This document shows, one piece after another, positions 7,316 to 10,331 of a stretch of DNA of 10,331 bases. The stretch lies in assembly GCA_016875515.1 (NCBI GenBank), contig VGRA01000052.1, positions 1-10,331 on the forward strand, read 5' to 3'. Source of the DNA: Deltaproteobacteria bacterium (lineage in GTDB: Bacteria; Myxococcota; Myxococcia; Myxococcales; Myxococcaceae). The notes beneath the pieces were generated by a model. The model ran no database searches. It saw nothing but the letters and a program-made list of their open reading frames with translations, and was not told where the DNA came from. Each line of letters starts with the position of its first letter. Positions within the stretch are counted from its first letter, which is position 1. Made by a program: the position numbers and the translations under genes.

Positions 7316-8062
7316 TCAGCCGCTGAATTCCCAGCCGTTGCCCACGTCCTGCAGGCAGCGCAGCGGCTTCTTGCCCAGCTTGCGCCTCACCTTCTTGCCC
7401 GGCGTGTCGGACTCGATGCTGCCCCTGACCTTCCAGGCCTCGCCGGACAGGTAGTTGAAGCTCGCCTCCTCCGTCTGCCCGGTGTTGCGCTGCATGGAAC
7501 TGGAGTCGAAGCCAATCAGCTTGAAGCAGCCCTGCTGGTGCCGGAAGGTGAAGGTGCTGTGGCTGGCGCCCCAACCGCCCATACTCAGGAACAGCGACAC
7601 CTTCACCTTGAGCGTCCCCTGCTCCACGGACAGCCCCTCCGCGGAAAAGGGATCATCAAAGCGCTCCTCCTGCACGCGGGGGATGAGCGCGTGGTCCTGC
7701 AGCACCGTCCGGTAGCCGCCGGACGGCTGCGCCAGGGCCACGGCCAGGATGCGGGGGTTGGCGTTGTAGCCCGGCGAGTCCGGCCCCGTGCGTCCCAGGA
7801 CGAGGGCGTCCGAGTCCATCCGCAGCACCAGGGCCAGATCCTCCCGGCCGTCCTTGTCCAGGTCCCCCTTGCGGGACACCTCGAGCTTCCACCCCTTCGG
7901 CACGAAGTCCTTCTCAACCTGCCCGGTGGCCGCAAGATTCGTGTACGTCACCGGCGGCGCGTTGCCCTCCGCGTCCTCGTCCGGCACTTCCTCCTGCGCA
8001 GCCGCGGGGGCGCTGCCTATCAGCAGAGCACCGAGGAACAGGGACAGCCCCCAGGGACGCAT
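7316..8062 (-). CDS. Secreted protein of unknown function with DxDxDG loop
   Basis: This 248-aa protein starts with a signal peptide: MR, a hydrophobic core GLSLFLGALLIG, and a likely signal peptidase I site after APAAA, near residue 22. An acidic segment (24-33) follows. The motif GDLDKDGREDLALVL (66-80) has D67-x-D69-x-D71-G-x-x-D75, the calcium-binding arrangement seen in FG-GAP/VCBS and EF-hand-like loops. The general pattern of KGWKL, this loop, NPRILAVAL, an aromatic FTFRHQ strand and FKLIGFDS near the C-terminal third recalls an uncharacterised secreted family found mainly in Bacteroidetes and Proteobacteria; I know no function. ATG at 8062 follows the stop of the upstream surface-protein gene by 2 nt, and a GGAGGT at 8075-8080 lies 12 nt upstream of the start, so the two genes are almost surely co-transcribed. 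The frame is open as far as 8704, but upstream of 8062 it is only antisense-biased shadow. Confidence 0.85.
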   Translation of the reverse strand: MRPWGLSLFLGALLIGSAPAAAQEEVPDEDAEGNAPPVTYTNLAATGQVEKDFVPKGWKLEVSRKGDLDKDGREDLALVLRMDSDALVLGRTGPDSPGYNANPRILAVALAQPSGGYRTVLQDHALIPRVQEERFDDPFSAEGLSVEQGTLKVKVSLFLSMGGWGASHSTFTFRHQQGCFKLIGFDSSSMQRNTGQTEEASFNYLSGEAWKVRGSIESDTPGKKVRRKLGKKPLRCLQDVGNGWEFSG

Positions 8063-8064
8063 GG

Positions 8065-9837
8065 CTAGTAGAAGACCTCCACCCGGCCGGCCACACCGTT
8101 GGAGGCGGGCTGCGGGTTCCAGTTGTTCCCCGAGGGCGTTGCCGGGGCATCCCCGCCGCGGCCCGCCCCCTGGCTGTCGGCCGCGTTTCCTTGAGCCTGC
8201 CCCTGCCCCGGCACCTGGGTGACGAGCGTCACGGACGGGTCTGCGTAGGAGCTGCCACCCCCGCCACCGCCCGAGCAGTACGTCCAGATGAACCCGGCCC
8301 CGCCGCCGCCGAACCAGCCTGCGCCGCCGCCACCCCCGCCGCCGTTGCCCTGGCCGCCTCCGCCCCGCCAGCGGTCCGCCCCCGTCCCCACGTCGCAGCT
8401 GAAGATGCCCGAGGAGGTGGACTTGCCCCCTACCTCGGGGCCGCCCGGGTTGCCGTTGCAACGGTACTGCGCGCTGCCGGTGTTGGTGCCTCCCTGTCCA
8501 CCGGCCAACTGCGTCCCGCCCTGGCCACCCGTCGCGGAGAGGCAGTAGGGCGCCAGCGGCGTCACCAGGTTCTGTCCCGCCTCGCCCGTGGCAGCCCCGC
8601 CCGCCCCACCGCGGCCGCCGCTCTTGCAACCGCTGCAGCCGTCGCTGCCGCCGCCGCCACCGCCAGCAGCCACGGCCAGCGTCGTGGTCCCACGGCGCAG
8701 CCACGCGGCGCCGGCGCCGTCCCCGAAAGCCTGCCCCCCCTCGGCCACCCAGACGTCCAGCGACTCGCCGGGCGTCACCATGAAGGTGCCCTGCACGTAG
8801 GCGCCGCCGCCGCCCGTTGCCCCTGCCTGGTTACCGCCCGCGCCGCCCCCGCCCCACAGCCGCGCGCGCACCTGCGTCACCCCCTCGGGCACGACGAAGG
8901 TGTACTCGCCCGGACTGCCCCATGCCGTGCGGGGCCCGGGCGGAGGCGGCGCAGCGTCCCCGCACGTGGCCTGGGCCCCCCAGCAGCCGGCGTTCGAGGG
9001 GCTCCCCCCCACCTGGCAGGTGACGGTGACGGTCCACGCGGCGCACCCCCGCGCCACGCACTCGGACTGGCGCCCGGACAGCGCGGACTCGCAGTCCGCC
9101 TGCGTGCCCGCGCAGATGTTGTACGAGAGCGGGGACGAGCAGGCCTCGCCCGCGTCCGGTGTCCCCGCGTCCGGTGTCCCCGCGTCCGGTGTCCCCGCGT
9201 CCGGTGTCCCCGCGTCCGGGGGATCCACCGCGCCCGCATCCACCGCGCCCGCACAGTCGGCAGAGGCCGCGTTGCAGCCGCCCGGGCAGGCCACCACCGC
9301 CGCGTCGTACCGGCAGGCGTTGTCCACGCACGTCCCCATGGGGGCGTAGGAGATGAGCGCAGAAGAGGTGGCGCAGTAGTTGGCCGGCGGGGCGTTGCAG
9401 TCACCACACACCGAGCGCTTCGTGCCTGCTCCCGCGAGCGGCACGCGCACGTCCGCCGCGCCGCCGTTGCTCTTGAGCACCAGCGTGGCCGCACGGGGCC
9501 CCTCTTTCTCCGGGCGGAACTCCACGCGCAACAGCGTCTCGCCGCCGGGGGCCACCGTGACCGAGAGGTCCACGATGCGAAACGCCGCCGCGTCCCCCTC
9601 CACCGCCCGCGCGTCCACTGTCAGCTCGAGCCGCCCCGGGTTGAGCAGCGACAGTTCCTGCACCACCCCCAGCCCCACGGGCACGGGACCGAACGCGAGC
9701 GACTCGGGCGTCACCTGCAGTTCGGCGTCCACCGCGTCCACGCGGTCTTGCTCGCACCCTGCGCAGCCGGCACCGGCGCCAGACAGGACAAACAAGACAC
9801 CGAGGACCGCCGAGGCAGCGCGCGCGCGAACGTTCAT
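8065..9837 (-). CDS. Exported ASH-domain, Cys-rich, glycine-rich surface protein (possible lipoprotein)
   Basis: A 590-aa mosaic exported protein. Residues 1-25 are a signal sequence ending SGAGAGC; C25 could be a lipidated cysteine, but Gly at -3 is a poor lipobox, so signal peptidase I cleavage is possible. Residues about 40-141 form an ASH/HYDIN-like (choice-of-anchor D) immunoglobulin-type beta domain, with TPESLAFGPVPVG, LLNPGRLELTV, VEFRPEKEG and VRVPLAGAG. A Cys-rich module (144-195, eight Cys) follows, then a PDAGT repeat linker (about 207-229), a second eight-Cys module (about 230-295), a PPPPG hinge and a C-terminal glycine-rich domain (about 305-590). That domain opens with GEYTFVVPEGVTQVRARLWG, has many GGGG runs and six Cys, and ends AGRVEVFY, typical of bacterial glycine-rich extracellular domains. 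Even Cys numbers per module suggest disulfides. The role is unknown; adhesion or envelope structure is plausible. The ATG lacks a Shine-Dalgarno. Confidence 0.88.
   Translation of the reverse strand: MNVRARAASAVLGVLFVLSGAGAGCAGCEQDRVDAVDAELQVTPESLAFGPVPVGLGVVQELSLLNPGRLELTVDARAVEGDAAAFRIVDLSVTVAPGGETLLRVEFRPEKEGPRAATLVLKSNGGAADVRVPLAGAGTKRSVCGDCNAPPANYCATSSALISYAPMGTCVDNACRYDAAVVACPGGCNAASADCAGAVDAGAVDPPDAGTPDAGTPDAGTPDAGTPDAGEACSSPLSYNICAGTQADCESALSGRQSECVARGCAAWTVTVTCQVGGSPSNAGCWGAQATCGDAAPPPPGPRTAWGSPGEYTFVVPEGVTQVRARLWGGGGAGGNQAGATGGGGAYVQGTFMVTPGESLDVWVAEGGQAFGDGAGAAWLRRGTTTLAVAAGGGGGGSDGCSGCKSGGRGGAGGAATGEAGQNLVTPLAPYCLSATGGQGGTQLAGGQGGTNTGSAQYRCNGNPGGPEVGGKSTSSGIFSCDVGTGADRWRGGGGQGNGGGGGGGAGWFGGGGAGFIWTYCSGGGGGGSSYADPSVTLVTQVPGQGQAQGNAADSQGAGRGGDAPATPSGNNWNPQPASNGVAGRVEVFY
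9151..9219 (-). repeat. 15-bp perfect tandem repeat encoding PDAGT linker
   Basis: The + strand unit cgcgtccggtgtccc is repeated four times exactly (9151-9210), followed by a 9-base partial copy. On the minus strand it encodes five consecutive PDAG(T) units in the surface protein. Fifteen bases is five codons, so gain or loss of a unit keeps the frame and only changes linker length. Copies are identical at the DNA level, which points to recent slippage rather than ancient divergence. Confidence 0.95.
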
Positions 9838-9847
9838 GGGGCAGCGG

Positions 9848-9875
9848 ACGCTAGACGAAGACGGCCCCGCGACAA
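9848..9875 (-). promoter_or_regulatory. Candidate sigma70-type promoter of the surface-protein operon
   Basis: Read on the minus strand, TTGTCG (9875-9870, four of six matches to TTGACA), a 16-nt spacer, then TAGCGT (9853-9848), which shares only the TAnnnT frame with the -10 consensus. The -10 element ends 10 nt before the ATG, so transcription would start about 3-4 nt from the start codon, in keeping with the missing Shine-Dalgarno. Such short matches occur by chance, so this is only a candidate. Confidence 0.3.
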
Positions 9876-9911
9876 AGGACCGCGAGCCGCTCGAGGCGCC
9901 AGCCGGCGAGG

Positions 9912-9917
9912 TACACT
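9912..9917 (+). promoter_or_regulatory. Candidate -10 element of the small secreted-protein gene
   Basis: TACACT (four of six to TATAAT, including the key T-A...T positions) ends 10 nt before the ATG at 9928, the same distance as the TAGCGT of the divergent gene. No convincing -35 element is found at 16-18 nt upstream. If used, the transcript would be almost leaderless. The rest of this 90-bp intergenic region shows nothing else I can name. Confidence 0.25.
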
Positions 9918-9927
9918 CCGCACGCCC

Positions 9928-10215
9928 ATGACCACCCGACGCCTGCTGATGCTCCCTGCTGTTGCCGCCCTCTCCGCGTTGGCGCTCGCCACCGCGCCCG
10001 CTGGACCGAAGAAGCCGGTCTACGAGTGCACGCGGATTGCCGTCCCGGAGTCCCGCAACTTCCCCATCCGCGGGATGGACGGCAAACGCACCGCCCCGCC
10101 GGTGGAACTGTCTCTTGCCTTCCAGACCCTGCAGTTCACGGTGGAGTTGCCCGAGGGTTTCGCCCCGGTGGGCGGGGCGGGCGAGCACGTCATTGCCTGC
10201 CGCCAGGTGCCCTAG
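9928..10215 (+). CDS. Small predicted secreted protein, unknown
   Basis: A 95-aa protein with a clear signal peptide: MTTRR, a hydrophobic core LLMLPAVAALSALALA, and a likely cleavage site around TAPA (about residue 25). The mature part is about 70 residues with two Cys (C34 and C91) that could form one disulfide, and alternating strand-like segments such as VELSLAFQTLQFTVELPEG. I do not recognise the family. It is transcribed away from the surface-protein operon and towards the 5S rRNA; its stop lies 15 bp from the stem of the rRNA terminator. A GAGGT 15 nt before the ATG is too far to be a good Shine-Dalgarno. The signal peptide, strong third-position GC and position between other genes support it as real. 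It has no downstream partner. Confidence 0.72.
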   Translation: MTTRRLLMLPAVAALSALALATAPAGPKKPVYECTRIAVPESRNFPIRGMDGKRTAPPVELSLAFQTLQFTVELPEGFAPVGGAGEHVIACRQVP

Positions 10216-10220
10216 ACGTC

Positions 10221-10266
10221 CAAAACGCAAAACCCCCGCCACTTGCAGAAGCAAGGGGCGGGGGTT
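10221..10266 (-). terminator. Intrinsic terminator of the rRNA operon
   Basis: A perfect 10-bp stem, aacccccgcc (10231-10240) with ggcgggggtt (10257-10266), is extended inward by cttgc/gcaag around an AGAA apex after one mismatch. Read on the minus strand, it is followed by TTTTGCGTTTT, the expected U-rich tract, and lies just past the 5S 3' end. On the + strand no T-run follows, so it is not a canonical terminator for the convergent small gene, although the hairpin may still slow polymerase. Confidence 0.88.
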
Positions 10267-10277
10267 GCAGAAAAAAA

Positions 10278-10331
10278 TCCGGCAGCGACCTACTCTCCCG
10301 CGCGGTTTCCCGCGAAGTACCATCGGCTCTG
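10278..10331 (-). rRNA. rrf: 5S ribosomal RNA, 3' part (partial)
   Basis: Read on the minus strand, the window edge gives cagagccgatggtacttcgc followed by a GC-rich helix and ending gagagtaggtcgctgccgg. These match the conserved 3' half of bacterial 5S rRNA: the CCGATGGTA segment of loop E/helix IV, the GAGAGTAGG segment, and the terminal strand that pairs with the 5' end. About 54 nt are present; the 5' half lies beyond the right edge. This places the window at the downstream end of an rRNA operon, presumably 16S-23S-5S on the minus strand. The exact 3' end is uncertain by one or two bases. Confidence 0.93.

Noticed and set aside
9151..9219. Tandem repeats as a possible CRISPR array.
   Set aside because: The units are 15 bp and directly adjacent with no spacers, and they encode a regular PDAGT linker in frame.
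8191..10215. Long + strand frame opposite the surface-protein gene.
   Set aside because: Arg/Ala/Pro-rich translation without domains; its last part is merely the reading frame of the real small gene starting at 9928. The minus-strand gene has a signal peptide and recognisable domains.
9838..10323. Upstream extension of the surface protein to 10323.
   Set aside because: It would run over the 5S rRNA, the terminator and the divergent small gene, and would bury the signal peptide that begins at 9837.

Overview
The window looks like a chromosomal segment of a high-GC myxobacterium (Myxococcota, Myxococcus/Corallococcus-like). The support is the very high G+C with strong G/C preference at third codon positions, GTG and TTG starts, a surface protein with a PDAGT-repeat linker of a kind common in myxobacterial secreted proteins, and the form of the 5S rRNA 3' end. 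The genus is inference.

Layout from left to right. At 34-1239 (+) lies a 401-aa protein with a C-terminal HNH nuclease domain. Its GTG start overlaps the stop of a gene that begins left of the window, so it is probably the last gene of an operon whose other members are not visible, plausibly a defence module. It converges with sbcC, with only 6 bp between the two stops. From 9837 down to 1246, five genes run on the minus strand with gaps of 2, 24, 38 and -4 bp: a 590-aa exported ASH/Cys-rich/glycine-rich surface protein, a 248-aa secreted protein with a calcium-loop-like motif, a D12-class adenine-N6 DNA methyltransferase, sbcD (nuclease subunit) and sbcC (Rad50-like ATPase subunit). The spacing allows one transcript, but the functions split into an envelope pair and a DNA-metabolism trio.

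A 95-aa predicted secreted protein (9928-10215, +) is divergent from the surface protein across a 90-bp intergenic region. Neither of the two genes has a clear Shine-Dalgarno sequence; each has a TAnnnT element exactly 10 nt before its ATG, which may mean near-leaderless transcripts. At the right edge is the 3' end of a 5S rRNA (minus strand) with a strong intrinsic terminator, so the window abuts the end of an rRNA operon.

Functionally, SbcC and SbcD form the Mre11/Rad50-type nuclease that trims hairpins and blocked DNA ends; their TTGA overlap indicates coupled, matched synthesis. The methyltransferase has no restriction enzyme beside it and looks orphan. I do not see a complete new system. 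The parts most worth following are the HNH protein with its unseen upstream partner, the orphan methyltransferase ahead of sbcDC, and the composite surface protein.
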